From assembly GCF_030549615.1 (NCBI RefSeq), contig NZ_CP130832.1, forward strand, positions 4,030,001 to 4,094,000: DNA of 64,000 nt. The letters run 5' to 3'. The position numbers were made by a program, and so were the translations under genes. The DNA comes from Stenotrophomonas sp. 610A2. Lineage in GTDB: Bacteria; Pseudomonadota; Gammaproteobacteria; Xanthomonadales; Xanthomonadaceae. Shown piece by piece: positions 25,576 to 34,534 of the stretch (position 1 is its first letter; every line of letters starts with the position of its first letter). The notes under the pieces were generated by a model. The model was given only the letters and a program-made list of their open reading frames with translations. It was not told where the DNA came from and made no database searches.

Positions 25576-26547
25576 ATGCCATACGCGAAACGATCGACGC
25601 TCCCATGGACGATCACCGACGGCCGCGCAGGCAACGTGCGCCAGGCGGTGGCGTTGGCGTCCGCGCTGGCGCTGGGCGGCCAGCAGCGCCTGCAACTGCT
25701 GCCACGGCCGCCGTGGCGCTGGCTGTCGCCGCGCCTGCTGCCGGGCGCTGCGCGGGGCTTTGGGCCGCAGTTCGCGCAGCTGGCCGGCAACCCTCCAGCG
25801 CTGGCGATTGGTTGCGGCCGGCAGGCGGCGGGCGCATTGCGGGTACTGGGCCAACGCGGCAGCCGCACCGTACAGATCCTCGACCCTCGTATTCCCCCGC
25901 GCCACTGGGACCTGCTGGTGGTGCCCGAACACGACCGCCTGCGCGCGGACAACGTGCTGACCCTGTTGGGCAGCCTCAACCCGGTCAGCGATGACTGGCT
26001 GGCCTGGGGCCGGGCCGCGTTCTCCAGCTTCGAGCAACTGCCAGGCCCGCGCACCGCCTTGCTGGTTGGCGGCCCCACCGATCACGCGCCGTGGCAGGAC
26101 AACGACATCCAACCGCTGTTCGAGCAACTGGCGGCGCGTATCCGCGCCGAAGGCGGCAGCGTGTTGGCCACCACCTCACGGCGCACCCCAAAGCCGGTGA
26201 CCGCCGCCCTGCTGCGGGCCTTCGATGACGTGCCCGGGGTGATCTGGGCAGATGGCGGCGACGGCTCAAATCCCTATGCCGGCCTGCTGGGCTGGGCCGA
26301 CCGCATTGTCTGCACACCGGACTCGGTCAACCTGCTGTCGGAAGCCTGCGCCACCCGTGTGCCGGTCGGCGTGCTGCTGGGCCAGCGCTCGCAGGAACGG
26401 ATGGCGCGCTTCCAGCAGGCCTTGCGGGAGCGAGGGCGGTTGCTGGATGGGCTGGCGGCGTTTGATGCTGACTTGAATCTCGCGGTTGAGCCATTGCGCG
26501 AGACCACCCGGATTGCGGCTGAGGTGAAGCTGCGCTTGGGGTTGTGA
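25576..26547 (+). CDS. ELM1/GtrOC1-family nucleotide-diphospho-sugar-like protein
   Basis: A 323-residue protein with the family pattern WTITDGRAGNVRQA at the N-terminus, then VPEHDRL and GGPTDHA, and TSRRTPKPV with WADGGDGSNPYAGLLGWAD near the C-terminus. Members are annotated 'mitochondrial fission ELM1 family', named for a plant protein, and are predicted to have a GT-B-like fold in bacteria. Function in bacteria is uncertain. It is a lone gene. Confidence 0.85.
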   Translation: MPYAKRSTLPWTITDGRAGNVRQAVALASALALGGQQRLQLLPRPPWRWLSPRLLPGAARGFGPQFAQLAGNPPALAIGCGRQAAGALRVLGQRGSRTVQILDPRIPPRHWDLLVVPEHDRLRADNVLTLLGSLNPVSDDWLAWGRAAFSSFEQLPGPRTALLVGGPTDHAPWQDNDIQPLFEQLAARIRAEGGSVLATTSRRTPKPVTAALLRAFDDVPGVIWADGGDGSNPYAGLLGWADRIVCTPDSVNLLSEACATRVPVGVLLGQRSQERMARFQQALRERGRLLDGLAAFDADLNLAVEPLRETTRIAAEVKLRLGL

Positions 26548-26720
26548 GCGTGGCTGTTGTCGCTGCGCTGCTTCCAACTGCGGCCCTCGACTTCGGTCCT
26601 GCCAAGGCAACGACAACAGCAACCGCAGCAGCAACGACAACAACCATGGCTAGCGCCTCCACCATCCCATGCCCGCCAATCGCCTAGAATGACCGCTGTT
26701 TTCTGATTGGAGCAGGCCCC

Positions 26721-27206
26721 ATGCCTTCTTTTGACGTCGTATCCGAAGTTGACAAGCACGAGCTGACCAACGCCATCGACCAGGCCAACCGCGAGCTGTC
26801 CACCCGCTTCGATTTCAAGGGCGTGGCCGCAAGCTTCGAGCAGGATGGCGAGAAGCTGATCAAGCTCACCGCACCTACCGATTTCCAGCTCAAGCAGATG
26901 TCGGACATCCTCAAGCAGCGCCTGGCCGCGCGTAACATCGACTTCCGTTGCATGGAATTCGGCGACATCGAGACCAACCTGGGTGGCGCGCGCCAGCAGG
27001 TGACGGTCAAGCAGGGTATCGAGCAGAAGCTGGCCAAGCAGATCGCCGCCAAGATCAAGGAGTCCAAGATCAAGGTCGACACCCAGATCAACGGCGACAA
27101 GCTGCGCGTCAACGGCAAGAAGCGCGATGACCTGCAGGAAGTGATGGCGCTGCTGAAGAAGGGCGACTTCGAACAGCCGCTGCAGTTCGACAATTTCCGC
27201 GACTGA
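26721..27206 (+). CDS. yajQ: YajQ-family cyclic-di-GMP-binding protein
   Basis: A 161-residue protein, full-length for the family, made of two ferredoxin-like halves. MPSFDVVSEVDKHELTNAID and the VTVKQGIEQKLAKQIAAK segment are the YajQ signature. In Xanthomonas the YajQ homologue binds cyclic di-GMP and modulates virulence transcription; that role is transferred from the family. It ends in a hairpin shared with the convergent regulator gene. Confidence 0.95.
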   Translation: MPSFDVVSEVDKHELTNAIDQANRELSTRFDFKGVAASFEQDGEKLIKLTAPTDFQLKQMSDILKQRLAARNIDFRCMEFGDIETNLGGARQQVTVKQGIEQKLAKQIAAKIKESKIKVDTQINGDKLRVNGKKRDDLQEVMALLKKGDFEQPLQFDNFRD

Positions 27207-27227
27207 TGTAAACCCGTTGCAGCAGGC

Positions 27228-28325
27228 TCAACCGGCCTGCTGCAGCTTGCGGTACAGGGTGGTGCGCGAAATACCCAGCTGACGTGCCGCGGCGCTGAGA
27301 TTGCCAGCATGCGCAGCCACCGCTTCACGTACCGCCTGTACACCCTGCACACGCAACGAACTCGCCGCTGCCATCGCCACCGTCTGGGTACTGGCACGCG
27401 CGCGTACCGGCCCGCGCAGGTACTGCACCTGCAAGGCACTGTCCGCACGCAGCGGCACCCGATGTACCGGCCCGGCCTGCAACAGGCGGCGACGCTGGTG
27501 CACGCTGGCTTCGGCAAACACACCATCCAGGCTCATCAACGGCAGTGCGCCGCTGCGCGGCAGGCCAAGAAGGCGCCGCGCCACGCTGTTGGCGGCACGC
27601 AGCTGGCCGTCGTCGTCCACCGACAGCACGCCCTGTAGCGGCGTGCCCAACCAGCGCGCGTCGTGCTGCACGGCCAATAGATGACAATCGCGCTGTTGCT
27701 GGATCAGCTGGTTCTCAATCGACAATGCGGCCTGGCGAAAATAGCCACGCAGCAGTTCACTGTCGCGCTCACCGATGCCGGTGATATCCAATGCGCCCAG
27801 CACTTCGCCATCCGCGCCGTGCAGCGGCACGCTCAGGCAATACACTTTCGAGAATTCATCGAGGTAATGCTCGTTGCCGCGCACCAGCGCAGGTGCATCC
27901 TCGGCCAGCGCGCAGGACGGCGCGGTGGTGCCGATCTCGATCTCGCGCACGCGGCGCCCGACCTGGATAGGCCGCAGTATCGCCTCATCGCCCAGACCGT
28001 GTTCGCGCTGGGCGATGATCAGGCCATCACGGTTGACGCAGAACAGGGTCCAACGTCGGCCACCGAACGCCGCCCATAGGTCATCCATGTCCTGCCGCAC
28101 ACAGCGCGCAAGCAGGCGATCGGCCGGATCGTCCAGACGCAGCTTGCGCTGCGCCAACGATGAATACTGCGGCGCCTGTTGCGGGCGCACGCCAGCTTGC
28201 CGCGAGCGCTCCCAGGAACGCAGCACGGCCGGTGCCAGTAGTTGCGCAGGCAGGCTGCCGCCTTCCGCGAAGCGCTGTCGCGCTGCCGCCAGGCGTTGCT
28301 GCTGTTGCACGAGCGTGGTGGCCAT
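27228..28325 (-). CDS. GAF-Fis regulator lacking the AAA+ domain
   Basis: A 365-residue regulator. An N-terminal GAF-type sensor domain (about 60-210), a PAS-like segment (225-290) and a Fis-type HTH at the C-terminus (SAARQLGISRTTLYRKLQQ) are visible. It resembles AcoR-like activators, but the AAA+ sigma-54 ATPase domain with GESGTGKE and GAFTGA is absent, so it cannot act as a classical sigma-54 activator. Gene order places it downstream of the aldehyde and alcohol dehydrogenase genes that it probably regulates. Confidence 0.88.
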   Translation of the reverse strand: MATTLVQQQQRLAAARQRFAEGGSLPAQLLAPAVLRSWERSRQAGVRPQQAPQYSSLAQRKLRLDDPADRLLARCVRQDMDDLWAAFGGRRWTLFCVNRDGLIIAQREHGLGDEAILRPIQVGRRVREIEIGTTAPSCALAEDAPALVRGNEHYLDEFSKVYCLSVPLHGADGEVLGALDITGIGERDSELLRGYFRQAALSIENQLIQQQRDCHLLAVQHDARWLGTPLQGVLSVDDDGQLRAANSVARRLLGLPRSGALPLMSLDGVFAEASVHQRRRLLQAGPVHRVPLRADSALQVQYLRGPVRARASTQTVAMAAASSLRVQGVQAVREAVAAHAGNLSAAARQLGISRTTLYRKLQQAG

Positions 28326-28379
28326 GGGCGTCCTCCAGACAACTGCCCCAAGCCTACACCTCGCTCGCTGACTGGATCA

Positions 28380-28408
28380 CCATCGCGGGCCAGCCCGGCC
28401 CGCGATGG
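28380..28408 (-). terminator. hairpin after the alcohol dehydrogenase gene
   Basis: A 12-bp stem, CCATCGCGGGCC with GGCCCGCGATGG, with an AGCCC loop, nine bases past the stop at 28418. No T-tract follows on the minus strand, so it may attenuate or stabilise rather than terminate fully. Confidence 0.5.
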
Positions 28409-28417
28409 TTTGTTCCA

Positions 28418-29542
28418 TCAACCGATCTTGAGGATCGGCTTCAAGGTGATGCCCTTGGTGCTGTCCTCGGCCGCCTGGTTGATCTGCTCCAGCGGGTAGA
28501 ACTTCACCAGCTTGTCGAACGGGAAGCGGCCCTGCTGGTACAGCTGTACCAGCTGCGGAATGAATACCTTGGGCACGCTGTCGCCTTCGACGATGCCACG
28601 GATGCTGCGCCCGCCCAGCAGCAGGTTGTTGACGTCGAACTCGGCCTTGGTGCCCAGCTTGGGCGCACCCACCACACCCATCACACCAAGTCCGCCCAAC
28701 GCCTCGATGCCCTGCGCCAGTACCTCCGGGCGACCGGTCGATTCAAGCGCGAAGTCAGCGCCGCCGTCGGTGATAGCACGCACTGCTTCGACCACATCCA
28801 CTTCGCGGCTGTTGATGGTGTGGGTGGCACCCAGCTCCTTGGCCAGCTCCAGCCGCGACGGCACCACGTCGATGGCGATGATGGTGGTCGCACCAGCCAC
28901 ACGCGCAGCCATCACCGCGCTCAGGCCAACCGCACCTGCGCCATAGGACGCAAAGCTGCTGCCGGCGCCAACCTTGAGCGAGTTGATCACCGCACCGGCA
29001 CCGGTCTGGATGCCACAGCCCAACGGGCCAAGCAGCTCCAACGGCGCATCGACCGGCACCTTGATCGCATTGTTCTCGCGGCTCAGCGCATAGGTCGCAA
29101 ACGAGGACTGGGCGAAGAAGTGGTCATGCAGCGGCTGACCTTGCGGGTCCTGGATGGCGGTGCTGCCATCCAGTTCACCACCGCCGAAATTCAGGCCGAA
29201 GAAATCCTTGCAGTAGGCACCATGCCCACCGCTGCAGGGATTGCAGTGGCCACAGGCACCGTAGGTGAGCACCACATGGTCGCCGACCTTCAGATCCTTG
29301 ACGCCCGGACCCAGCGCTTCGATCACGCCCGCACCTTCGTGGCCGAGCACCGCCGGCAGCGGCACCGGGTAGTACTGGTCGCGCACGATCAGGTCGGTGT
29401 GGCACAGGCCGGTGGCAATCACCCGAACCAATACCTCGTCATCCTTGGGCCCACGGATGCGGGCGTTCTCGATGGTGAAAGGCTGTTCCTTCTCACGCAC
29501 CACCGCCACGGTGATGTCACGCAGTTCTGCAGATGCACTCAT
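28418..29542 (-). CDS. zinc-dependent aryl/alkyl alcohol dehydrogenase
   Basis: A 374-residue NAD(P)-dependent, zinc-containing alcohol dehydrogenase of the medium-chain family. Catalytic zinc motifs CHTD and GHEGAG are present, and the structural zinc has four cysteines (C-x2-C-x2-C-x7-C in GACGHCNPCSGGHGAYC). The Rossmann motif is GAGAVG. It resembles benzyl-alcohol dehydrogenase (XylB) and its relatives, oxidising an alcohol to an aldehyde for the neighbouring aldehyde dehydrogenase. The substrate is not fixed by the sequence. Confidence 0.92.
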   Translation of the reverse strand: MSASAELRDITVAVVREKEQPFTIENARIRGPKDDEVLVRVIATGLCHTDLIVRDQYYPVPLPAVLGHEGAGVIEALGPGVKDLKVGDHVVLTYGACGHCNPCSGGHGAYCKDFFGLNFGGGELDGSTAIQDPQGQPLHDHFFAQSSFATYALSRENNAIKVPVDAPLELLGPLGCGIQTGAGAVINSLKVGAGSSFASYGAGAVGLSAVMAARVAGATTIIAIDVVPSRLELAKELGATHTINSREVDVVEAVRAITDGGADFALESTGRPEVLAQGIEALGGLGVMGVVGAPKLGTKAEFDVNNLLLGGRSIRGIVEGDSVPKVFIPQLVQLYQQGRFPFDKLVKFYPLEQINQAAEDSTKGITLKPILKIG

Positions 29543-29555
29543 GGGTTTCTCCTGT

Positions 29556-31019
29556 TCAGAGTGGATAGGCCGGGGCTTCGCCCTTGATGGTCAGCCATTG
29601 CCATTGGGTGAACTCTTCGATGTTGGCCGGGCCACCGATGCTGCTGCCATTGCCAGAGGCACCGACACCGCCAAACGGATTGATGACCTCGTCATTCACG
29701 GTCTGGTCGTTGATATGCAGGATGCCGGTGTGCAGCTGCTCGCCCAGCTTCAGGGCGCGGCCAACATTGCTGGAGACGATGGCCATCGACAGGCCGTACT
29801 CGGTTTCGTTGGCCAGCGCCGCGGCCTCTTCGTCGCTGTCGAACGGCACCACCACCGCCACCGGTGCGAAGATCTCTTCGCTGAAAGCAGGGTTGGTCCT
29901 GTTCACGCCACTGAGCACGGTCGGTTCAAAGAACAGGTCCTGGTAGCTGCCGCCGGTTTCCAGCGTTGCACCAGCCGCAGCGGCCTCGGCCACCACGCGC
30001 GCGGCATGATCGCGCTGCTGTGCGTTGATCAAGGGGCCCAGTGCGACATCGGCAAGCGCCGGATCACCAACGGTCAGTGATTGCGCCTTGGCGATGAGCT
30101 TCTCAAGGAACTGCGCATAGATGCCACGCTGGACCAGCACGCGGCCGGTGGCCATGCAGATCTGGCCCTGATGCAGATAGACGCCCCAGGCGGTATTGGC
30201 GATGGCCAGGTCGATATCGGCATCGTCGAGCACGATCAGCGCGTTCTTGCCGCCGAGTTCCAGCGACACTTTCTTCAGGTGCCGACCGGCTGCTTCACCA
30301 ACCTTGCGACCAGCAGCAGTGGAGCCGGTGAACTGGATCATGGCGATATTGGGATCGCTGGTCAGCGCCGCACCCGCCGCGCCGTCGCCCGGCAACACGT
30401 GCAACACACCGGCCGGCAGCCCGGCCAGTTCAAACAGGCGTGCAATCACGAAGCCACCACATACAGCCGTGCGCGGATCGGGCTTGAGCACCACCGCATT
30501 GCCCAGCGCCAGCGCCGGCGCAACGGCACGCATCGCCAGGTACAGGGGGAAGTTGAACGGGGAGATCACGCCGACCACACCCAGCGGCCGACGTCGCGCC
30601 AGATTCAACCGGCCCGACGCCGACGGCAGGATCTCACCAACGCTGCGCGAAGGCAGCGCGGCGGCCCCGTGCAGGGCCTTGGTACTTACCTTGTTCTCGA
30701 AGCCGGCCTTGAGCCTGGTCGAACCGGACTCACGTACCAGCCAGTCGATGATCTCGGCCGCGTGTTCATCGGCCAGTTGCGCGGCGCGACGCAACACCTG
30801 CGCGCGGGTTTCATAAGGCGCGCTGGCCCAGTCACGCTGTGCCTTGGCAGCGGCGGCGGCCGAGCGCGCGATCTGCGCCGGGTCGGCCATCGCAATGCTG
30901 CCCAGCACCTTGCCGGTGGCCGGCTCGATCACATCCTGCTGGCTGCTGCCGGCCTGCCATTGACCATCAAACTGCTTGCCCGCCCATAGCGCGGGGGGAA
31001 GAAATACCTGTTCTGCCAT
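29556..31019 (-). CDS. aldehyde dehydrogenase (benzaldehyde dehydrogenase-like)
   Basis: A 487-residue NAD(P)-dependent enzyme. The Rossmann contact FTGSTAAGR, the general base in LELGGKN and the catalytic cysteine in QGQICMATGR are all present, as expected for the XylC/vanillin-type branch that turns aromatic aldehydes into acids. ATG 31019 has AGGAG nine bases before it; an upstream in-frame ATG at 31052 lacks one. Only 13 bases separate it from the alcohol dehydrogenase gene, so the two form an operon. A palindrome lies upstream. Confidence 0.92.
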   Translation of the reverse strand: MAEQVFLPPALWAGKQFDGQWQAGSSQQDVIEPATGKVLGSIAMADPAQIARSAAAAAKAQRDWASAPYETRAQVLRRAAQLADEHAAEIIDWLVRESGSTRLKAGFENKVSTKALHGAAALPSRSVGEILPSASGRLNLARRRPLGVVGVISPFNFPLYLAMRAVAPALALGNAVVLKPDPRTAVCGGFVIARLFELAGLPAGVLHVLPGDGAAGAALTSDPNIAMIQFTGSTAAGRKVGEAAGRHLKKVSLELGGKNALIVLDDADIDLAIANTAWGVYLHQGQICMATGRVLVQRGIYAQFLEKLIAKAQSLTVGDPALADVALGPLINAQQRDHAARVVAEAAAAGATLETGGSYQDLFFEPTVLSGVNRTNPAFSEEIFAPVAVVVPFDSDEEAAALANETEYGLSMAIVSSNVGRALKLGEQLHTGILHINDQTVNDEVINPFGGVGASGNGSSIGGPANIEEFTQWQWLTIKGEAPAYPL

Positions 31020-31139
31020 TGCCTGTACTCCTAGCGTGGTCTGTGCCGACATTGAATACCTGCGCCCGGCCAGTGCCTATTAGCCTTCGGCAAGATCCTT
31101 GCAACCCGCTGAAACCATGGGGTTTTCCACAATGCACGG

Positions 31140-31156
31140 TGTCCAGTTTGTGGACA
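31140..31156. promoter_or_regulatory. palindromic operator candidate
   Basis: TGTCCAGTTTGTGGACA is a perfect inverted repeat (TGTCCA, 5-bp spacer, TGGACA), about 120 bp upstream of the aldehyde dehydrogenase start. Its placement suits an upstream activating sequence for the Fis-type regulator of the cluster. Confidence 0.55.
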
Positions 31157-31241
31157 GTGAATGCCAGCCCGATGACAGCACGAGGGCAGCCGGCAGCGAT
31201 GACCACTACAATCGCCTGCCCTGCCAGCCCGAGCGCCAGCC

Positions 31242-31805
31242 ATGAACGAAGAAGCCGCCATCGATCCCATCGCCGTCACCCGCAACTGGGTGGAGAAGGC
31301 CGTGATCGGATTGAACCTGTGCCCGTTCGCCAAGGCGGTCTACGTCAAGCAGCAGGTACGCTTCGTGCTCAGCGATGCCAGCACTCCCGAGGCGCTGCTG
31401 GAGCAGTTGGCCGAGGAGCTGGTGTTGTTGCGCGACACCCCGGCCGAGCAGATCGATACCACGCTGATCATCCACCCGGACGTTCTGGAAGATTTCCTGG
31501 ACTACAACGACTTCCTCGAGAACGCCGATGCGGCGGTGGAAGCCTTGGATCTGCAGGGCATCCTGCAGGTGGCCAGCTTCCACCCGCAGTATCAGTTCGC
31601 CGGTGCTGCCGCCGATGACGTCAGCAACTACACCAACCGTTCGCCCTACCCGACCCTGCACCTGCTGCGCGAAGACAGCGTCGAGCGTGCGGTGGCCGCG
31701 TTCCCGGACCCGGACGTGATCGTCGAGCGCAACATCGCCACGCTGGACAAGTTGGGCGTGGAAGGCTGGCACCGCGTGTTGGCGGGCGGTGAAGGCAACG
31801 CCTGA
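31242..31805 (+). CDS. DUF1415 family protein
   Basis: A 187-residue protein with the DUF1415 hallmarks: WVEKAVIGLNLCPFAKAV at the N-terminus, then IHPDVLEDFLDYNDFL, ASFHPQYQFAG, and the tail NRSPYPTLHLLRE. The family is common in Gammaproteobacteria and has no experimentally assigned function; conserved Cys and His hint at a redox or metal role, not proven. It is a single gene divergent from the aldehyde dehydrogenase cluster. Confidence 0.92.
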   Translation: MNEEAAIDPIAVTRNWVEKAVIGLNLCPFAKAVYVKQQVRFVLSDASTPEALLEQLAEELVLLRDTPAEQIDTTLIIHPDVLEDFLDYNDFLENADAAVEALDLQGILQVASFHPQYQFAGAAADDVSNYTNRSPYPTLHLLREDSVERAVAAFPDPDVIVERNIATLDKLGVEGWHRVLAGGEGNA

Positions 31806-31815
31806 GAGATGACCT

Positions 31816-31992
31816 GTAGTGCCGAGCCATGCTCGGCAGAGGCCTTACCAGCAATGCTCAATGTAGTGCCGAGCCATGCTCGGCAGAGGCTTTACCGGTA
31901 ATGCCAATGCCGAGCATGGCTCGGCACTACAGGTGAAGCGTTTGGCTGCGACATTGCTGGTAAGGCCTCTGCCGAGCATGGCTCGGCACTAC
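31816..31992. repeat. SMAG repeat cluster (four copies)
   Basis: Two forward units (31816-31838, 31863-31885) and two inverted units (31908-31930, 31970-31992), each starting GTAGTGCCGAGC and ending GCTCGGCA or its inverse. The forward and inverted halves can form hairpins between the convergent DUF1415 and HAD genes. Confidence 0.93.
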
Positions 31993-32000
31993 CGTGAGAC

Positions 32001-32678
32001 CTAGGCCGCGCTTACCGGCAGCCATTGCTGCAGCAGCTCGCGCACGTCGTGCAGCGAGGCGGTGATGTGGTGGCCATAGCCGCGCACTTCTTCGTCCGGC
32101 TCCAGCAGGTCTGGAATCTGGATGGTGGTCATGCCGGCCGCAAGGGCCGCACGCACGCCGGTTGGTGAGTCTTCCAATGCCAGGCAATGTGCGGGAGCGA
32201 TGCCCAATCCGTGCGCGGCGTGCAGATAGATATCCGGCGCCGGCTTTGAATGGGCGACATCGCTGCTGGTGGCAACGAACTGGAAATACTGCAGCAAACC
32301 CGCCGCCTCCAGCTTGCGCTGGGCCAACGGTGAACGGGTGGCGGTGGCCACCGCGCGCGGGATGTCGTGCTCACGCAGCAGCTCCAGCAATTCGATGATG
32401 CCCGGCCGCAACGGTACGCCGGCATCGACGATGTCGGCATAACGCGCATAGGAGTCGGCCAACAACGCGTCGGTCCGTTGCATGCCCAGCACGTCGGCCA
32501 GCTTCTGCCGGGTGGTGGCATCGGAAGAGCCGATCAGGGACAGCAGCAGCGTATGCGGCAATGCATAGCCGTGATCCTGCGCGGTGCGCTCCAGGCAGCC
32601 CATCAGCGCGCGTTCGCTGTCCAGCATCAGGCCATCCATGTCGAACACCAGCGCCTGCGGACGGAACAGCAATTCCAT
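32001..32678 (-). CDS. HAD-family phosphatase
   Basis: A 225-residue haloacid-dehalogenase-fold hydrolase. Motif I is FDMDGLMLD (D13 nucleophile, D15), motif II TATR at the strand after the cap, and motifs III/IV lie in HSKPAPDIY and ALEDSPTG. The helical cap (residues 17-90) points to the beta-phosphoglucomutase/GS1-like group. Its substrate is unknown. Its start codon overlaps the stop of the pseudouridine synthase by one base, so the two are translationally coupled. Confidence 0.9.
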   Translation of the reverse strand: MELLFRPQALVFDMDGLMLDSERALMGCLERTAQDHGYALPHTLLLSLIGSSDATTRQKLADVLGMQRTDALLADSYARYADIVDAGVPLRPGIIELLELLREHDIPRAVATATRSPLAQRKLEAAGLLQYFQFVATSSDVAHSKPAPDIYLHAAHGLGIAPAHCLALEDSPTGVRAALAAGMTTIQIPDLLEPDEEVRGYGHHITASLHDVRELLQQWLPVSAA

Positions 32679-33385
32679 CAGACCGGCTCTCCGAACAGTA
32701 CGGCCAGATCAGCGGCATCGAGCTGACGCCATTGGCCTTCAGGCAGATCACCCAGACCCAGTCCACCAATGCGCGAACGGTGCAGCGCCTGCACGTGATT
32801 GCCCACCGCCGCGAACATGCGCCGCACCTGGTGATAACGTCCTTCGTGCAGGGTCAGACGTGCAGCGCGCGGGCCCAGCACTTCCAGCTCGGCCGGCAAC
32901 AAGGGCTTGTCGTCCGATTCCAGCAACAGCGCGCCGCTGGCGAACTGCGCGGTCTCGTTGCCGCTCAGATCTTCCGCCAGCTGTGCTTCATAGACCTTGT
33001 CCAGCTTCGACTTCGGCGAGACGATGCGGTGCAGCAGCTGGCCGTCATCGGTCATCAGCAACATGCCCGAGGTGTCGCGATCGAGACGGCCAACGCTGGA
33101 CAGCACCGGATCGCGGTCACGGAAGCGCTCCGGCAGCAGCTCATAGATCAGGCGACCGTGGTCCTTGGTGGAACAGGTGTATCCAGCCGGCTTGTGCAGC
33201 ATCAGGATCAACCCCGGCGGCGGGTCCAGCACTTCGTCATCGATGCGGATGTTGTCGTGCTCGACCTTGTCGTCGGCATACAGCACATCACCCTGTGCAT
33301 CGGTGATGCGGCCTTCGCGGAACATCATCTGTACCTGTTTGCGGCTGCCGTAACCGAGGTTGGCGATGTGCTTGACCAGCTTCAT
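32678..33385 (-). CDS. RsuA/RluE-type rRNA pseudouridine synthase
   Basis: A 235-residue enzyme converting a uridine in rRNA to pseudouridine. A partial S4-like N-terminus (IANLGYGSRKQVQMMFREGRI) is followed by the catalytic domain, with the catalytic aspartate in GRLDRDTSGMLL (D102) and the motif HKPAG upstream. The exact site (16S U516 for RsuA, or another) cannot be read from sequence. Overlapped by the next gene by four bases (ATGA) and coupled to the HAD gene. Confidence 0.92.
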   Translation of the reverse strand: MKLVKHIANLGYGSRKQVQMMFREGRITDAQGDVLYADDKVEHDNIRIDDEVLDPPPGLILMLHKPAGYTCSTKDHGRLIYELLPERFRDRDPVLSSVGRLDRDTSGMLLMTDDGQLLHRIVSPKSKLDKVYEAQLAEDLSGNETAQFASGALLLESDDKPLLPAELEVLGPRAARLTLHEGRYHQVRRMFAAVGNHVQALHRSRIGGLGLGDLPEGQWRQLDAADLAVLFGEPV

Positions 33386-34440
33386 GCGCGGCCCCGGGTG
33401 CCGACGATGACCTTGAAGCCATCACGCTCGGCAGCAACCCGCACTTCACCGAAGCTCTCGGTGAGGATCTGCTCGTAGGGCAGATGGCGGTTGGCCACCA
33501 TGAACAACTGACCGCCCGGACGCAGCGACTGCGCGGCCACGGCGATGAAGCGGCGGCCGATGTCGGGCCGGTCTTCGCGCGCCGGGGTGTGGAACGGCGG
33601 GTTGGAGACGATGAAGTCATAGCGACCATCAATGCCGGCGGTGACGTCCTGCCAGCGGAAATCCAGCTTCACCCGCTCGCCTGCGTCGGCCAGGTTGTGG
33701 CGGGCCAGCGCCAGCGCGCGCGCCTCGGCTTCGTACAGGTCCAGCGCGGTGACCTTGGGGCAGCGCGCCAGTACTTCGGTCGCCAGATAGCCCCAGCCAG
33801 CGCCCAGATCGGCACCACGGCCGGCCAGATCCGCCGGCAGCTGTTCCACCAGCAGGGCCGAGGCCGGATCGATGCGGTCCCAGGCGAACACACCGGGGCG
33901 GCTCAGGAAGCGGCCATCAACGATCTTGCGCGGTGCATCCAGTGCCGCCCAGCGCTTGTGCAAGGCCTCGTCGTGCTTGCCCTCGGCCGGTACCGACCAA
34001 TACGCACGGCAGTGGTTCTTGGTCAGCGTGCCACCCAGCCCGGCCAGCTGTTGCAGGTCGCTTTCGCCGGAGCGGGCACCTTCGTTGTTGGACTGGCAGG
34101 CGAGGATGATGCCGCCCGGGGCCAGCTTGCCCAGTGCCTGCGCAAACAGCGCGCGGGCTTCGTCTCGCTGCCGCGGCGGCAGCACCAGCACCAGCGCGTA
34201 GCGTTCGTCGGACTGCTCCAACGCCTGCTCATCGCGCACTTCCCAGCCGCTGCGCTGCAGGGCGTCGGCAAACGGGCGGAAGCTCTGCGAACAGACCAGC
34301 TGCGAGGCATCTGCGTGCTCGCGCAACGACCAACCGTCCTGCGCGCGCAGGAACAGTACCGGCCCCTGCGGCCAGCGCAGACCAGCCTTGGAGAACGGGA
34401 GGAACAGGGTTTCCAACGGAGCGTCGTGCGCAGCAGGCAT
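33382..34440 (-). CDS. RsmC-type 16S rRNA methyltransferase
   Basis: A 352-residue SAM-dependent methyltransferase. The C-terminal half carries the SAM-binding motif DLGAGWGYLATEVL and the catalytic NPPF (SNPPFHTP), as in RsmC, which makes m2G1207 in 16S rRNA. The N-terminal half is the degenerate methyltransferase-like domain of that family. Start ATG 34440 is chosen; an upstream ATG at 34470 is possible. Its stop overlaps the start of rsuA by four bases, so both rRNA-modifying genes are coupled. Confidence 0.88.
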   Translation of the reverse strand: MPAAHDAPLETLFLPFSKAGLRWPQGPVLFLRAQDGWSLREHADASQLVCSQSFRPFADALQRSGWEVRDEQALEQSDERYALVLVLPPRQRDEARALFAQALGKLAPGGIILACQSNNEGARSGESDLQQLAGLGGTLTKNHCRAYWSVPAEGKHDEALHKRWAALDAPRKIVDGRFLSRPGVFAWDRIDPASALLVEQLPADLAGRGADLGAGWGYLATEVLARCPKVTALDLYEAEARALALARHNLADAGERVKLDFRWQDVTAGIDGRYDFIVSNPPFHTPAREDRPDIGRRFIAVAAQSLRPGGQLFMVANRHLPYEQILTESFGEVRVAAERDGFKVIVGTRGRA

Positions 34441-34534
34441 GCCGGTAATTCGTCTAGCAGGGCCGGCCATTCTACCGGGCCAGCCCCGCTCACCGGCCGC
34501 AGCCAGCTGAATGAGGCCTCGCGGCCGCGCTGGG

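Noticed and set aside
28160..29587. A 475-residue plus-strand open frame opposite the alcohol dehydrogenase gene
   Set aside because: It is a GC-driven shadow of a gene with clear zinc motifs; its product has no recognisable domain.
31020..31080. Sigma-54-like -24/-12 promoter (GGCAC-N7-GC) before the aldehyde dehydrogenase
   Set aside because: Only the GG and GC doublets and GGCAC match; the -12 box lacks TTGC, and the linked regulator lacks the domain needed for sigma-54.
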